A stretch of DNA of 31,666 nucleotides from JAMXLO01 sp041487355 (GTDB lineage: Bacteria; Pseudomonadota; Alphaproteobacteria; Acetobacterales; Acetobacteraceae). The notes below the pieces were generated by a model, which saw only the letters and a list, made by a program, of their open reading frames with translations, was not told the DNA's origin and ran no database searches. Shown piece by piece: positions 30,691-31,666 of this stretch (position 1 is its first letter; the number at the start of each line of letters is the position of its first letter). The position numbers were made by a program, and so were the translations under genes. The stretch covers positions 1-31,666 of the forward strand of contig JBGPND010000041.1 of the NCBI GenBank assembly GCA_041487355.1. The letters are read 5' to 3'.

Positions 30691-31578
30691 GTGAAGCTCA
30701 CAAAAGTCCAAGTGAAGACCTACAAAAATATCCTGGACTCTGGAGAGGTCGAAATTCAGCCAGACGTAACGTGTCTTGTCGGCAAGAACGAGTCTGGGAA
30801 GACTGCTTTCCTGCATGCCCTCCATCGACTGAACCCGGCGCAGAAAAACGTTACCTTCTCCATTCCAGATCACTATCCTGCCTGGCTCGAAAAGCGACAC
30901 CGCAGGACGATAAAGTTAGAGACAGTGTGCCCGGTCATGGCGATATTCCAACTTGAAGACAGTGATATTGTCGCGCTCGAGAGCCGCTTCGGTAAGGGCA
31001 TCCTAACAGACACCGAGATAACCATGAGGCGGCAATACGATGGGACACGGCTATTCGATTACGAAGCCGACGAGGGTGTCGCTGTTGCGAAGCTTCTTGA
31101 TCAGGTTCAAGTTCCAGAAGCTGTTCTTGTGGATGGTGACGAACTTAAGACATTCCAGGCCTTGAGTGCTCTCATCGCGACGCTCAAGGGTAAAACAGAC
31201 GAACCGGACGCGGCCAAGCTATCTCAAAGCCTTGAGAGGGCACGGGAGAGCATGTTGGGGAAGGGCGGTGATTTTGGCGCCGCCTTGATGGGTGAGCTTG
31301 ACTCCTTGACGCCCATATTCTTTTACTACGACGAATACAGCTCCTTGCCGGGAACTGTGAAAATCAGAGAAATCCTGAAAGCCGATAAAACCAAGCTCTC
31401 AGGCAATCTCTTGACGGCTCGCGCGCTACTCGACCTGGGAGGCGCCGAAGACGATTACTTGCTAAATCCAGTGTATGAAAGGCGCAAACGCGAGCTGCAA
31501 AACGTTGCAAATTACCTGACCGACGCACTACTGTCCGGTTCGCTGAGCCGATGTTGGTTGCAAGTGCCTGATCCATAA
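30691..31578 (+). pseudogene. AAA/OLD-like ATPase, truncated by an inserted sequence
   Basis: 295 codons, GTG 30691 with AGGAAGGA upstream. RecF/OLD/SMC-type N-terminus: LTKVQVKTYKNILDSGEVEIQ and Walker A CLVGKNESGKTAFLHAL (residues about 27-43), then a long helical stretch. Signature and Walker B motifs, expected in the C-terminal half, are absent; the sequence runs to ELQNVANYLTDALLSGSL and then ends in an unrelated tail with TAA at 31576-31578. Base composition is lower in GC than chromosomal neighbours. Related ATPases are common in defence and DNA-repair modules; a missing partner gene might lie beyond the window. Confidence 0.72.
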
Positions 31579-31666
31579 GGGCTTTCGGCCGATTTTCGCT
31601 GGTGTCGATTTGAACTCGGCGAGGCTTTCCCCGACGCTATTCGGGGGAGGACTCGGCCATGAACAC
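31530..31666 (+). mobile_element. Possible left end of an inserted element
   Basis: The ATPase frame loses family resemblance near 31530. The following sequence, starting about TGTCCGGTTCGCTGAGCC (31532), is non-coding for about 125 bp and then shows GGGGGAGG with an ATG at 31659, the layout of an IS end plus first ORF. The family is not identified and the other end is out of the window. Confidence 0.35.
31659..31666 (+). CDS. Start of an unidentified gene (partial, right edge)
   Basis: ATG at 31659 preceded by GGGGGAGG with 8-nt spacing. Only Met-Asn plus part of a codon is visible. Probably the first ORF of the inserted element at 31530 onwards; it could be a transposase, which cannot be shown here. 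Confidence 0.35.

Noticed and set aside
1..31666. CRISPR array, tRNA or rRNA genes
   Set aside because: No regularly spaced direct repeats and no tRNA or rRNA signatures were found by eye.

Overview
This is a GC-rich, densely packed chromosomal segment from an alphaproteobacterium. The nearest fit is Rhodospirillales/Acetobacteraceae-like, which is an inference from gene content and order: a fused CysN/CysC, an EipB-type envelope protein, an AspRS with non-discriminating features, a chorismate mutase–hisC–prephenate dehydrogenase cluster divergent from metX, and GC-rich palindromic intergenic repeats. No rRNA, tRNA or CRISPR array was seen.

Layout. (1) 1-236 is the tail of a universal stress protein. 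(2) 259-3186 is an IS1-family-like element bounded by a perfect 27-bp inverted repeat. Besides its transposase it carries a three-gene overlapping cargo operon: a small KGG-motif basic protein, a HipA-like kinase and a DUF3037 protein. (3) 3173-7746 (minus) is a sulfation operon: sulfotransferase, cysD, cysN/C and a uracil-DNA-glycosylase-family gene. The last gene holds a 32-bp perfect palindrome in its 5' codons and takes its stop codon from the IS end. (4) 8024-16930 holds housekeeping and envelope genes: DUF1194, a hybrid histidine kinase, RNase D, aspS, eipB, two small unrecognised genes (one Cys-rich) and a NUDIX/DUF4743 gene. (5) 16966-19107 holds an Atm1-type ABC exporter and a small protein.

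(6) 19128-26233 is framed by metW and metX, which are usually neighbours but here lie 5.3 kb apart on the same strand. Between them are an enoyl-CoA hydratase gene, a Xre-RES toxin-antitoxin pair, a six- to seven-repeat Asp-box propeller gene, an acyl-CoA dehydrogenase lacking the usual catalytic Glu, and a HigBA remnant. In that remnant the toxin is in pieces around a palindromic repeat while the antitoxin is intact. (7) 26344-29238 is an aromatic amino-acid operon: chorismate mutase fused to a degenerate prephenate-dehydratase-like domain, hisC, and prephenate dehydrogenase. (8) 29239-31666 is a decaying accessory region: a palindromic repeat, a long imperfect stem-loop, an HTH antitoxin-like gene, a PIN gene without its N-terminal aspartate strand, and an AAA/OLD-like ATPase cut off near 31,530, apparently by another inserted element whose first gene starts at 31659.

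How the genes work together. CysD and CysN/C make PAPS for the sulfotransferase. Chorismate mutase, HisC and the dehydrogenase form the tyrosine branch. MetX and MetW act in methionine synthesis. The accessory content is dominated by toxin-antitoxin or kinase modules and repeats inserted at gene ends.
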